Assembly: GCA_014084085.1 (NCBI GenBank)
Contig: NPFB01000122.1
Coordinates: 66,926 to 130,925 of the forward strand
Reading direction: 5' to 3'
DNA length: 64,000 nt
Source of the DNA: Hondaea fermentalgiana
Taxonomy: Eukaryota; Sar; Bigyra; Thraustochytrida; Thraustochytriidae
Shown here: piece after piece, positions 1 through 10,100 of the stretch
Layout: each line of letters begins with the position of its first letter
How positions within the stretch are numbered: the stretch's first letter is position 1
Program-made: the position numbers and the translations under genes
The notes under the pieces: model-generated
What the model saw: only the letters and a program-made list of their open reading frames with translations
Database searches by the model: none
What the model was told of the DNA's origin: nothing

Positions 1-54
<54 letters not shown>

Positions 55-75
55 GCAAGCAAGCAAGCAAAGCAA
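1..75. repeat. (CAG)17 followed by (CAAG)n microsatellite
   Basis: Seventeen perfect CAG units fill bases 1-51 and are followed by CAAG units. The tract starts at the window edge, so its full length is unknown. It lies in the presumed 5' leader of the acyl-CoA dehydrogenase gene that starts at 141. Confidence 0.95.
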
Positions 76-140
76 GCGCACGGCACAGCGGCGGAGCGGC
101 GCGGCGCAGAGGAGTCAAACGAAACGAAACGAAGGCAACC

Positions 141-2063
141 ATGATGCAGAACTCGGTGCAGGCAATCCGGAGCGGCGTCCGCGCCGCGTCGACGCGCCGC
201 GTCGGCGCCCGGAACATGTCGTACGTGGCCCCGCTGCGCGACATGAAATTCCAGCTCGACGAGGTGCGCAACACTGAGGAGCACTACAAGAAGCTCGCCA
301 AGACCGGCGGCGAGGGCGCCAGCCCCGACATGGTCGACATGATTCTCCAGGAGTCGGCCAAGTTCGCGGAGAACGAGCTCTACCCTTGCAACGAGACCGC
401 CGACAGCGTCGGATGCAAGCAGATCGGCCCCAACGAGGTCAAGACCCCGCCCGGCTTCAAGGAGGCCTACCAATCGTTCGTCGAGGGCGGATGGCAGGGT
501 CTTAGCTTCCCGGAAAAATTTGGCGGCCAGGGTCTCCCCTCCTCGCTCGCTCTCTTCCAGTCCGAGATCACCTCCACCGCTAACTGGACCTGGACCATGT
601 TCCCCGGTCTCAGCAAGGGTGCCATCAACACCCTCATCGCGCACGGTGACGACCTCGTCCAGAGCAAGTACCTCGAGAAGCTCGTCAGCGGCGAGTGGAC
701 CGGTACCATGTGCCTGACCGAGCCGCACTGCGGATCCGATCTTGCCCAGGTCGCCACCAAGGCCGTGCCCGCCGGAAACGGCAAGTACAAGATCTCCGGC
801 ACCAAGATCTTCATTTCGTGCGGTGAACACGACATGGTCGACAACATTGTCCACTGCGTTCTCGCCCGTCTCCCGGACGCACCCCCCGGCATCAAGGGTA
901 TCTCGCTCTTCAGCGTGCCCAAGTTCAAGGTCAACGATGACGGCACCCTCACTGACGAGCTCAACGGCGCCACTGTGGGCCGCATCGAGAACAAGATGGG
1001 CTGCCACGGTTCGCCCACCTGCGAGCTCATCTTTGACGAGGCCGAGGGCGAGCTCCTCGGCGTCGAGCACAAGGGTATGCGCCAGATGTTCACCTTTATT
1101 AACACTTCCCGTGTCGGTACCGCCATCCAGGGCCTCGCCGCCGCCGAGGGCGCCTACCAGCTCTCCCTTGAGTACGCCAAGGACCGTCTGGCCATGCGCT
1201 CGCTCACGGGCTCCAAGTTCCCCGACAAGGTCGCTGATCCCATCATTGTCCACCCTGGTGTGCGCCAGATGCTCCTCACCCAAAAGTGCATTGCCGAGGG
1301 CGGCCGCGGCATGATCTACGACTCGGCTCTCATTGCCGACGAGATGGCCGAGGCCGAGGCCAACGGCGACCACAAGAAGGCCCAGAGCTACGACGACCGC
1401 CTTGGCTTCCTCACCCCGATCCTCAAGGGCTTCCTCACCGAGGCCGGTCTTGAGGCCGCCAACCTTGGCATCCAGACCTACGGTGGCCACGGCTACATCA
1501 AGTCCAACCGCGTCGAACAGATTGTCCGCGATGTCCGCATTGCCAGCGTCTGGGAGGGCACCACTCAGATCCAGGCCCTCGATCTTCTCGGCCGCAAGGT
1601 CATGCTCCAAAAGCTCAAGCCCATCACCCAGCACACCGCTGGTGTCATGAAGTTCGCCTTTAACGCCTTCACCTCGCCCACCTCGTCCAAGTACGGCAGC
1701 ATCCGTACCCACGCCGCCAAGCTCGGCAAGGCTGCTGCCGAGTGGCAGTACCTGTCGCTCCGCGTTGCCCAGCGCGCCGCCGGCAACAAGGACGCCATTG
1801 GCACCGCCTCCGTCCCCTACCTCATGTACGGTGGCTACGTTTCGCTTGCCGAGCAGTGGCTCAAGCAGGAGATGGCTGCGGCCAAGGCGCTCGAGAACGG
1901 CGCCGAGGGCGCCGAGGCCGAGTTTTACAAGGGCAAGATTGCCGCCGCCCAGTTCATGTTTAGCAACCTCTTGCCCCGCACGGGCTACCTCAAGGAGCAG
2001 ATGCTCGCCCCGATTCCTGACACCATGGACATCACCCCGGAGCAGTTCGCTCCTTCGAACTAA
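141..2063 (+). CDS. Acyl-CoA dehydrogenase, DmdC-like long form, probably mitochondrial
   Basis: A 640-residue flavoprotein expected to oxidise an acyl-CoA thioester to the 2-enoyl-CoA and pass electrons to ETF. The first ~25 residues are rich in Arg, Ala and Ser with no acidic residue, as in a mitochondrial leader. They are followed by the APLRDMKFQLDEV segment typical of the extended N-terminus of the DmdC-type (3-methylmercaptopropionyl-CoA dehydrogenase-like) group. The acyl-CoA dehydrogenase signature CLTEPHCGSDLA lies near residues 191-202. The segment YGGHGYIKSNRVEQ is followed by WEGTTQIQA, where Glu472 matches the catalytic glutamate of medium-chain enzymes. About 600 residues is the usual length of this long subgroup, which carries an extra C-terminal helical domain. 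The gene is intronless and two Met codons open the frame. The exact substrate (branched, long-chain or methylthio acyl-CoA) cannot be told from sequence alone. Confidence 0.93.
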   Translation: MMQNSVQAIRSGVRAASTRRVGARNMSYVAPLRDMKFQLDEVRNTEEHYKKLAKTGGEGASPDMVDMILQESAKFAENELYPCNETADSVGCKQIGPNEVKTPPGFKEAYQSFVEGGWQGLSFPEKFGGQGLPSSLALFQSEITSTANWTWTMFPGLSKGAINTLIAHGDDLVQSKYLEKLVSGEWTGTMCLTEPHCGSDLAQVATKAVPAGNGKYKISGTKIFISCGEHDMVDNIVHCVLARLPDAPPGIKGISLFSVPKFKVNDDGTLTDELNGATVGRIENKMGCHGSPTCELIFDEAEGELLGVEHKGMRQMFTFINTSRVGTAIQGLAAAEGAYQLSLEYAKDRLAMRSLTGSKFPDKVADPIIVHPGVRQMLLTQKCIAEGGRGMIYDSALIADEMAEAEANGDHKKAQSYDDRLGFLTPILKGFLTEAGLEAANLGIQTYGGHGYIKSNRVEQIVRDVRIASVWEGTTQIQALDLLGRKVMLQKLKPITQHTAGVMKFAFNAFTSPTSSKYGSIRTHAAKLGKAAAEWQYLSLRVAQRAAGNKDAIGTASVPYLMYGGYVSLAEQWLKQEMAAAKALENGAEGAEAEFYKGKIAAAQFMFSNLLPRTGYLKEQMLAPIPDTMDITPEQFAPSN

Positions 2064-2704
2064 GTCTCTTCTGTTTTCATGACCTTTCTACTACTAACTA
2101 ACCTAGCTTTTGACGCCTTTTGCGATCTCTTCCTCTTGTGCGTCGCCATCCTTTTTTCTCTTCCAATGGGGGGCAAGAAAGAGAAAAGTGCTGTGGTAAA
2201 TCTCGACACACCAGAATCGCAGCCGCTGCCGCGGGAGTGACGCCTTTGCCGCGGTCTCGACCGTTGTCAAACGAGTATGGGCCCTATTCTTCACAGACAT
2301 GCTCTCAAAGACTGTCTGCTGTCTACTAAGGGAAAAAATCATGCGATGGAAGGACAAAGAATGGTTGAGTCGGATGAGAAGAGAAGATATTTGTTGGAGA
2401 AAAGGAATAAAAACGAGTGCCTTGTGACTTGGGTATCGCCAACCTTGGGTCCAACCTCTTCCAAGGTACACACAAATCCCTCATAAACAATCGATCAAAT
2501 ATTGCACTTCCGTAACTAGCGTAAGGCTACAAAACTTGACCCACCGACTCTCACATAAGGGTACCGACGGTACACGGCACGGTTCACTCTGTGTCAGCCC
2601 GACGCACGAGTGATGAGATGTAGATTTGTAAGGATGGTATCAATCACGACGCGATGTAATCTGTTATTAGAAGAAAGAACCCCCCCCCCAAAGGCGCCGG
2701 GCGG
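2064..2704. other. Convergent intergenic region between acyl-CoA dehydrogenase and La genes
   Basis: This is the shared 3' flank of two converging genes. It has lower GC than its neighbours and holds a run of ten C (2680-2689) just beyond the La stop codon. I see no conserved protein or RNA in it. Confidence 0.6.
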
Positions 2705-4096
2705 TCAGTAGCGGCGACGCTTGTGACCGCCTCGGCCACCACGGCCACCTCGGCCACCACGGCCACCACGACGACCGCTGTTGCTACGTGCTGCCTGACG
2801 TGTAGCCTCGACCTGTTTCCAGTGCTCCTCGGCCTCCTCCTCGGAGAGAACGGCCACGGAAGTTGGCTTCTTGCCACCATAGGCCTCGGCCTCGCCGTTT
2901 TGCAGACGTTCTAGAACCTGGTCCAAAATGCCTTCTGCCTTAACCTCGACGGTGGCTTCTTCCTCGCCGCGACTGTAGTTAACCCACAATTGGCGCTCAC
3001 CAGTCAAATCGCCCAGAGCCAGGGCCTTGATGTTGTCGCGATCGACACCTTCGCCCAAGCCCTTGATGCGAATAATGGGACCATGGCTCACGGTCTCCGA
3101 GCTCTTGTCACGGTTTGCGTCGTCATCCTTTTTGTCATCGCCGTCATTCTCACGCTGGCGCTTGGGGTTACGAAGACGCGCCTCCTCGTCGGCAATCCAT
3201 TCGTGCAGGCGCATCACCGTCTTGAGCGGTTCGCCGTCAATTTTGAAGAGCTCGTCCTTGCGCGCGATAGCATCCGCAGCCACATCTTCGTCCAACACCT
3301 CTACAAAAGCAGATCCAATGAACTTGCCTCGCCTACCGTGCAAACGGCGCATTTGCAAAAAGACGACATTCTCCTCGCCAAGGGCCTTTTTAAAGACCGC
3401 AAGACAATCGTCGATCTTGTACGTTTTGGGAAAACCGTCCACGAAAAGGCTACGACGACGTACCAAATCAGTATGAGCAGGATCCGAAACGTCCGGCTCC
3501 CACTCGTTTATACGCTGGACCCTTTCACCATTCTCGCTCACCAAGAGATGAGCGCTTGTTTGGAGAGCCTCTCCAAGGATCTTAGGATCCTCCGTGACGG
3601 CTTTGATACGATTGAATTTGATGAACTCGCTCAATTTGACCCAGCCATACTTGTCGGCCTCAACAAGCTTGCGCATGTACTCATCCCGACGGAGGTTCGC
3701 GTTGCTAAAGTAGAATTCCATTTGTCTACGAAGCTCGGACTTGGCCTTGTCACTTAGAGGCTCTGTCTTGGTCGTCTCTTCGGCTTTCACAGTTTCTTCA
3801 TCCTTGACATCTTTTGAAGCGTCAGCTTCTGTCTTGGTGTTTGCTGCATCCACCGGTGCTGGTTCTGTCACGGGTTTCTTCTCAACGTTCTCCGCGGTGG
3901 TCGCCTCGGTCTCGACAGCAGCGTCCGGAGCAGTCTTGTCGGCGTCTGCCTCCTCTTTCGTTTCGCTGGCGGGCGCGATTTCGGCCGTGACTTCCTCCTG
4001 CGCCGTTTGTTCTTCCTCGACCTGCTCCTCCTGGACAGCAGCGTCGGTCGTGCCGGCCTCGGTGACGCCTGCGGCAGCGGTCTCCTCCATCGTCAT
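2705..4096 (-). CDS. La protein (La motif, RRM, xRRM, RGG tail)
   Basis: A 463-residue RNA-binding protein of the genuine La (SSB/LHP1) family, which binds the 3' UUU-OH ends of RNA polymerase III transcripts in the nucleus. Residues 1-113 are an acidic Glu/Ala/Thr-rich extension. The La motif covers about 114-200 and keeps the residues that line the UUU pocket: Gln125, Phe128, Tyr129, Asp138, Tyr140 and Phe161 by alignment with human Q20, Y23, Y24, D33, F35 and F55. RRM1 spans about 214-298 (SLFVDGFP; GSAFVEV). A second RRM-like (xRRM) domain spans about 338-430. The C-terminus is a Gly-Arg-Gly repeat (441-457) ending in HKRRRY. The long acidic N-terminal extension is unusual compared with animal La, where the La motif starts near residue 10. 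It is intronless and divergent from SF3B6, with 416 bp between the start codons. Confidence 0.95.
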   Translation of the reverse strand: MTMEETAAAGVTEAGTTDAAVQEEQVEEEQTAQEEVTAEIAPASETKEEADADKTAPDAAVETEATTAENVEKKPVTEPAPVDAANTKTEADASKDVKDEETVKAEETTKTEPLSDKAKSELRRQMEFYFSNANLRRDEYMRKLVEADKYGWVKLSEFIKFNRIKAVTEDPKILGEALQTSAHLLVSENGERVQRINEWEPDVSDPAHTDLVRRRSLFVDGFPKTYKIDDCLAVFKKALGEENVVFLQMRRLHGRRGKFIGSAFVEVLDEDVAADAIARKDELFKIDGEPLKTVMRLHEWIADEEARLRNPKRQRENDGDDKKDDDANRDKSSETVSHGPIIRIKGLGEGVDRDNIKALALGDLTGERQLWVNYSRGEEEATVEVKAEGILDQVLERLQNGEAEAYGGKKPTSVAVLSEEEAEEHWKQVEATRQAARSNSGRRGGRGGRGGRGGRGGHKRRRY

Positions 4097-4453
4097 GATG
4101 TCGCGGTTCTGCTGCTGCTGCTGCGGCTGCTTCTGCTTCGCCTGCAGACAACTCTTTCGACGACGCGTGCGGCGAACACCGAGTTCCTCCGCGGTCCCGC
4201 TCCAGGCTACGCTCGTGGCGCTGCCTCCTCGCGAGCTCTGTTCCGGGACTGGGCGCGGAGCAGTCGGTGGTCACCAAGTAAGTAGCTAGCTAGCTAGCCG
4301 TCAGTCGCGCAGTCGATCGATACTAGATGGATCGATCGGTGGTCGCGAATGTTTACACCCACAACGGGGTCATAATAAATTGGTACTTTTATGGGCGTAA
4401 AAGGTTTTCGTCCTTCTCGCGCTCGCAGAGCTCGAACGTACGCGAGTGAGAGA

Positions 4454-4485
<32 letters not shown>

Positions 4486-4512
4486 ACGGTATCGGGCCCG
4501 AGGGTGTGTTCG
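4097..4512. promoter_or_regulatory. Shared divergent promoter region of La and SF3B6
   Basis: This 416-bp interval lies between the start codons of two divergently read RNA-binding protein genes. It holds a CTG/CAG-rich stretch next to the La start, short GCTA repeats (4281-4300) and a (GTGC)n tract at about 4455-4486 in the SF3B6 leader. No core promoter element could be assigned with confidence. Confidence 0.5.
4455..4486. repeat. (GTGC)n microsatellite in the SF3B6 5' leader
   Basis: About eight uninterrupted GTGC units end 26 bp before the preferred SF3B6 start codon. Confidence 0.9.
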
Positions 4513-4917
4513 ATGAGCGCGTCGGTGGTCTCGTCCGTGGCTCGGTCGCGTGCGACGCGGCTTCCGCCAGAGGTGAGCAGAATCCTCTATGTGAAAAACT
4601 TGCCTTTTCAGGTCACCGGCGATGAGCTCTACGAGATTTTCGGCGATTATGGTGCGATCCGTCAAATTCGCATTGGAAACAACAAACGCACGAGGGGCAC
4701 TGCTTTTGTTGTGTATGAGGATATCTTTGACGCCAAGAAGGCCGTCGAGAAAATGACGGGCTTCAAGGTCGGGGAGCGCTACCTTGTAGTTCTTTACTAT
4801 CGTCCCCCGCGATCGTCGGTTGGCGAAGGGAAGCCGGCCAATGGCGATGTCGGGCAAGGTGAAGGAGCTGAGGATCGTGTCAAGGAGCTTAAACGCAAGC
4901 ATCGGATCGCCTTTTGA
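4513..4917 (+). CDS. SF3B6: Splicing factor 3B subunit 6 (SF3b14/p14)
   Basis: A 134-residue single-RRM protein of the U2 snRNP SF3b complex, which contacts the branch-point adenosine and SF3B1 during pre-mRNA splicing. After a short Ser/Ala-rich start it matches the family through [20 protein letters not shown], followed by the [16 protein letters not shown] and [17 protein letters not shown] segments and by RYLVVLYY. The tail is Gly/Glu-rich and ends [13 protein letters not shown]. The start at 4513 is preferred because it gives the family's usual length. An in-frame ATG at 4456 would add 19 residues coded by the GTGC repeat. No intron is seen. Its presence supports an active spliceosome, even though most genes here lack introns. 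Confidence 0.95.
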   Translation: MSASVVSSVARSRATRLPPEVSRILYVKNLPFQVTGDELYEIFGDYGAIRQIRIGNNKRTRGTAFVVYEDIFDAKKAVEKMTGFKVGERYLVVLYYRPPRSSVGEGKPANGDVGQGEGAEDRVKELKRKHRIAF

Positions 4918-5390
4918 TCCAAGAAGAGAGAGGAGTACTCAACTCTGCACATGCTTTTTTTTTTTCCCTTCCTTGGAAAAGCCATCCGTCTGTCTCTCTC
5001 GGTGCAGTCCAGCTTTCCAACGACGAACTCGATCAAGTGAAGGGTCTGCGTTCAAATTGATTTCTCACAAGAAAAATCAAGTAGAAGAAGTAGGTGCGTC
5101 TGATGACCTCGAACGCTCGGCGCTCGACTGAGATTGCTCGCTGCCTGCGGCATTTTTAGAATGTGATGGATCTGTTCTATCAATCAGCGTTAAGATCAGG
5201 CTGATTCAATGTCGTTGATTTAGATCATAGCGATTCAAAGTAGATAGGGTCTTCATAGACGACGCGCGCGCATGCGCGCAGGCGCACACGAATGAATGCA
5301 CCTCGTCTCGTGTACTATAAACTTCAAATGTGGACAGACCTTTATAAAAATTTGTTCATGCTTTGAATACACTCTCTATATGACATTTCC
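4918..5390. other. Convergent 3' region between SF3B6 and TFB5
   Basis: AT-richer DNA shared by two convergent 3' ends. It includes a poly-T run near 4953-4964 and a short alternating CG/CA segment near 5261-5290. No gene was recognised. Confidence 0.5.
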
Positions 5391-5651
5391 TCATCGCTTT
5401 GCTTTGTTTGGCTTTGCTGAATCCTTGCTGTTGTTTCCGCGGTCAAGCTCGTATGCATTTCTGTCGCTAAATTCGTCAATCTTGGCGAGGATCTGATCGA
5501 CGTAGGCGCTATCTACAAAGAGATGAGTCTCATCAAGCTTTTGATAGACAAAGGACTTTCCCAAAGAGCCCTCATTTTCCAAGAACAAGACGTACTGCAG
5601 TGTCGCGGCGTCACTGCACGTGAGGAGCGAGCCAGCGACGGCGTTGACCAT
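5391..5651 (-). CDS. GTF2H5: TFIIH subunit TFB5 / GTF2H5 (TTDA)
   Basis: An 86-residue homologue of the smallest core TFIIH subunit, which stabilises p52/TFB2 and stimulates XPB during transcription initiation and nucleotide excision repair. The match runs from MVNAVAGSLLTCSDAATLQY through FLENEGSLGKSFVYQKLDET to HLFVDSAYVDQILAKIDEF and RNAYEL. It keeps the family pattern of a central Leu-Gly-Lys-x-Phe and an Asp-(Glu/Asp)-Thr-His-(Leu/Val)-Phe block. The start at 5651 is chosen because it aligns with the family's MVN; an in-frame Met five codons upstream is possible. The Asn/Ser/Lys-rich tail after residue ~70 is longer than in the human 71-residue protein. Confidence 0.92.
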   Translation of the reverse strand: MVNAVAGSLLTCSDAATLQYVLFLENEGSLGKSFVYQKLDETHLFVDSAYVDQILAKIDEFSDRNAYELDRGNNSKDSAKPNKAKR

Positions 5652-6159
5652 GGTCCCGCCCAGCAAGCAAGCGCCTCACTCTCTCCCCTTCTCGCGAACG
5701 AAAGTCGGCGCGCAGAGTGCTGTGCGACCGGTCGAACGGCTGGCGGACTGGCCGGCGGGCGGGCTGGCTGGCTGACTAGGCGCGCCGCGTGCTCCTTTGC
5801 GATGTTGCGCGCGCGTCGCGCCCGGATTTCTGATTTGCCGCTGTCCTGAAGAGCGACAGCGGCGATTGTATTTTTAATGCCCATAAATGTACTTAAATTG
5901 TGTTGTTTCAGAGAAAGTATGGGCGCCCTCGCAGTGACGGCTGGAAGCATCGTGGATGCCGACACGCTTTTACTGTCAGACAAAGCGAGCCAGGAAAAAA
6001 AAATCGCTCAACGAAAGCACTCGATGTTCAGGTCTAAAACGTTCCATCAAATTGAATCGGCGCACGAAAAGAGGGTTTACTACACGAACAAAGATTACGT
6101 TTATTTATAACTTTTTTTTTTCGAGAATCGATCGCAACAGACCCAGCAAACTCTTTGAC
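5652..6159. other. Intergenic region upstream of TFB5 and downstream of the small membrane protein
   Basis: Both flanking genes read on the minus strand. The half next to TFB5 is GC-rich (GGCG/GGCT-type repeats near 5745-5775) and is the likely TFB5 promoter. The other half is AT-richer and ends in a T-run near 6111-6120 at the likely 3' end of the next gene. No supported coding sequence. Confidence 0.5.
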
Positions 6160-6516
6160 TCAGGGCACAGCGCGTGCAAGGTTTGCATCCTGCGTGGGTT
6201 CCTGTTCAATCTGTTGCTTGATGCGATCTGTCTGCTTGTTGGACTCAAGGACAACTTGAGGTGGGAGACCACCACGCTGGCGGACCGCCTCGGGCACCTT
6301 GTATTCCTTGGTACCGTCCGCATGTTCGATAACGTCCCACTTTTGGTTCGCCTTGCTTGTGGCCCAGTCCATAATGAAGTAGCCCCCCACGAGCGGGATG
6401 CTCATGTAGAAAAGAGTCATTCCAATCTGCCCTCTTCTCGAAAGAGGAATCCGCGTCTCGTGGATCTTCTTCTTCAGCGCTTCATGCCTCCTCGAGAGCT
6501 CGCGGAGTTGTTCCAT
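6160..6516 (-). CDS. Small single-pass membrane protein, unknown function
   Basis: A 118-residue protein I do not recognise. Residues ~1-32 form a basic, probably helical segment (MEQLRELSRRHEALKKKIHE). A hydrophobic stretch of about 20 residues around 32-52 contains GMTLFYMSIPLVGGYFIMDW and is the only candidate membrane span. The remainder is polar with KEYKVPEAVRQRGG in the middle and a Gln/Glu-rich tail. Length and layout resemble small accessory proteins of the inner mitochondrial membrane, but that is only inference. It is divergent from the GT41-like gene, with 592 bp between starts, and uses a normal ATG. Confidence 0.6.
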   Translation of the reverse strand: MEQLRELSRRHEALKKKIHETRIPLSRRGQIGMTLFYMSIPLVGGYFIMDWATSKANQKWDVIEHADGTKEYKVPEAVRQRGGLPPQVVLESNKQTDRIKQQIEQEPTQDANLARAVP

Positions 6517-7108
6517 CCTCTCCTGGCGACGGCGGCGCCGTGCCGACCGCGCTTCGCGTCACTCTCGCGCTCTCCCCACGTCTTCAGGCTTTCCTCGCCT
6601 CGCTCGCTTCTTCGGACGAGCGTGGCGCGGCGCGGCGTGGCGTGGCGCGGGGCGGTCGTCCTCGCCGGCGCAGACGCAGCTCGCCGGCCTGCCCGGTCCG
6701 CAAGAGACGCCGCGCGCGAGCTCTCGTTGCTCGTCTGCCACCCAAGCAAGCCCAGCCTCGCCAAGCTCGTCGTGCAGTGAGTGCGCCATGCACAGCGAGA
6801 GAAGAGGGAAAGGGTCTGCTCTACTATGGCCGTTCTCGCGGGCAGGGCAGCGGGGTGTGCGCGCACGGACCCCTCTCTTGAGAACAGACGTTGGGACGTG
6901 CCGGCGGCGGCGGCAGAACTCGTCGCAGCGAAGCGAAGCAAACGACGATCGCGGAGGCCGCGCGCGGCGGCGGAGACGGGAGCACCCAGCGCGCGAACGC
7001 GAGGCGAGGAGACGTCGCGCTTGCCCGGCGCAGATTTTCTGGCGAGAGGAGAGAGCTTGCGGGAGGGGCAAGCGACGAGCGGCGAGCTCGAAAAACCAAC
7101 GGCTGACG
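6517..7108. promoter_or_regulatory. Divergent promoter region of the small membrane protein and GT41-like genes
   Basis: A very GC-rich interval between two divergent start codons. The frame of the GT41-like gene stays open back to an ATG at 6788, but the extra 107 residues would be Arg-rich low-complexity sequence ahead of a clear signal peptide. I therefore treat this stretch as promoter plus 5' leader. Confidence 0.5.
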
Positions 7109-10100
7109 ATGCCTTCGAAAGCTGCGAGACGCGCAACGGCGCGAGTTGGTGCAGTCGTGCTCTTGGTCGCGTTGCTTGCGTGCTACGTACCATATTGCCA
7201 GGGCGAGAATGACCTTGAGGAGTCCACTGTACAATCGGACAGCACAAACTCGTTTGTGTGGAAGCGTCGTGAGATATGGTATGTGCTTGTACAGGGGACC
7301 AACTCTACAGAGGGCGATGAAGACGCGCAAGGGCTCGAGAATGCCAAAAGCACGCTCGAGACGACAATCAACAAGGTCTGCGAACAGCATGAGCTCGATG
7401 AAGAACGGTGCAAGAGCGTCCAGATGCAACTGGAACAAGGAGCAGCTCAATCTTCTCTGCAGGAGGAGCGCTTTGTCCCAGTCGAAATCGACCAAGTGAT
7501 CACGGCAGCAATGTCGCTGCGAGGCCCCGATGGGGATTTAGAGACGGTGGAACTTGCGCTTGGGATTGATGAAGACCCTGTGCAAATGACTCAAGGTTTT
7601 TGCGAAAAACACGGTATTTCTCTGGAAAGCTGCCAGTCCTTGGCGAACCAAACGATCGAGGCGTGGACAGCACTCCGACAAAGTGCACTCGCAGGTCTCC
7701 AGCGCCGCTACGAGACAGGTTTGGGTGCGATGACGCGTCTCGAGGACGGCTCGGGCACGTGGAAAGACGTGGTAATGGTGAACCACCATATTACTTCTTT
7801 GCTCGAGGCAAATCGTCAGCACTGGCAAGCATGGTACATTTTGGGATCGTTGTACAGTTTGGCAGCGGGAAATCGCGGTGTTGCAGGGGCGCTTGCGATG
7901 ACGAATTCCACCCATTTGTTGGAGAGCGCGGTGGCATGCTTTGAAGAAAGTCTCAGAGTCCTTGGCTCTTCGACATCGTTGGGTCTTGAGCAAGCGCGTC
8001 TGTTGACGCTGAGCGGGACCGCGCTTTTGCACCTTGACCGAGCGTCGATCGCGCGCGAGCGGCTCGAGCTCGTTGTAAGCACATGCAAAACGCAGCTGGA
8101 CGCTGCGGAAGAAGGTTCACCCGAGGATTGGAAGCGAATCTGGCGCGAGGCGTTTGTGACGCTTTTGACTCTGGAAGCCAATTTGGGCGCGACAGAAAAG
8201 GTCCGCACTCTCATCTCTGGGGACTACTTTCCGTTGGGTTTACGCGCCACCGAGATTCACGCGTATCAGATGTTTGGTGCAACATCGTTTCCCTTTGTGC
8301 TAGAGTCCGAGGACGCCGCGCGTCGGACCCATGCGTCCGCGCTGCAGGAGCTTGATCGTCTCCTGACTGCAGTGGAATCAGATCCTGCACGCGTTGGCCC
8401 CTTGCATCCCTACATAGGATTCTATTCAGTGTACGCTGGCGATGTGGATGCGCCGAGCCAAGTGCGCGATTTGCGGGCCAAGTTGGGCGCTCTGCATCGC
8501 GCATCGACGCCGTCGCTGACGTTCGAGTCACGGCGCCGCAAATCATCAAGAAGAAGCGTTGACGAAGGAGGCAAGTTGCGCGTGGGTTTCATTTCAAGTT
8601 TTCTTTATGATCATTCGGTGGGCAAGCTCTTGTGCGGCACGATTGAATCCCTCGTGGAGTCGGGTCGTTTTGAGATTGTCGTAGTGCAAGTTGGCAACGG
8701 GGAGCTTGCGCGCGAGCGGCCTGGCGATTGCCGCGCAATGTGGGACCGCATTGAGATGACGGCTGATGCCACGGGTGCGCAACTGGATGTGGACCTGACG
8801 GCAAAGGGCGTAAAGGCTGCGATGCAAGGGCTCGATGAGCTCGACTTGGACGTGGCCATCTTTGGCGAGGTTGGGCTCACTGCGGCGACATACTTTTTGT
8901 CATTTGGGCGTATTGCGCCAGTGCAAGCCGCGTTTTGGGGCCATCCGCTGACGGCTGGCGCGGGTTCGACCCTCGACTTTGCGATTACGTCGAACAGATT
9001 TTTTGCGTCAGAGGCGGTGTCCGTGCCCGTGACGCGTGTGGATGCTGGCGCTGGCGGCTATGTCCAGCTGTGTCCTCGCGAGATGCATCTTTGGTCGAAC
9101 GTGAGCTGGGCTCCTTTTGCGGAAAAGGTTATTTGCACCGAGACGTTGGGGACCAAGTTTGCGAGACCGGAAAAAGTGCAGGAGGCAGACCTCGAGGAGG
9201 CTCGCGAGGTACTTGGTAAAGGTCTCAACGATGCGGGTTGGTCTGCAAGTCTCGAGGCGACTCGGCTGTACTATCTGCCGCACAAGCTCATGAAGCTGCA
9301 TCCGCGCATGGACGGGCATTTGCGCGCGATCCTGGACCAGGATCCATCTGGCGTGCTGGTGTTTTCTTCGGGTGAGGCCCCTGGGTCGCGGGCGTTCTCT
9401 GTATTTGTGCAAGGACGTCGAACGTTGGCGGCGAGATTGGGTGTAGATGCTTCGCGTCTCGTGTGGCTTCCTGCGCTTCCAAAGCGCGTGTTTCTGGCAA
9501 TAGGTTTGTTGTCAAGCGCGGTGCTGGAGTCGTTTGGCTCTTTTGGGAGCGGTGTGACGGCGTTTGAGTTTTCTGCACTTGGCGTGCCGATGGTTTGCAT
9601 GCCAAGTGGACAGCTCGTTGGGCCGAACGCCTTTGGCCTGTACCGTGAGGTGATCGCTGGCGTCTCAGACGGCGCGGAACGTGCTCGCGTGGCGGAATCG
9701 CTCGGGGCTTTGGCGTGCACTGCTCCGGAGGCTTCTTCCTATTCAAGTCAGTCGTTATCCTCGTGCTTTGAAGAGACCGCGTTGCGTTTGGCGCAGGATG
9801 CAGAATTCTACGAGCGGGCTTCGAGCGCGCTACGAGATCATGCGAACGTACTTTACGACGACGCCAATGCCGTGGCCGAGTGGAGCGTCATGCTCCAGTA
9901 CCTTGGATCGCTTTCGCAGGGATCTCATCGCGCTGAAGACGAGATGGGCGAGGTATCTCGTGAGGACGATAGCATTTCCTCGATTCTCGGACCCGCGCCT
10001 CAGCCCAAAGAACCGGAGGACGAGGATGCTAGACGCGCTGCGACGAGCTCGCGGGAGGCCGCATTCTCACCGCACATGGCGCAGTTCAAGGATACCTTTC

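Noticed and set aside
467..1126. Antisense frame inside the acyl-CoA dehydrogenase gene
   Set aside because: A shadow of a GC-rich coding sequence, with no independent features.
6788..7108. N-terminal extension of the GT41-like protein
   Set aside because: Would bury a clear signal peptide behind 107 Arg-rich low-complexity residues.
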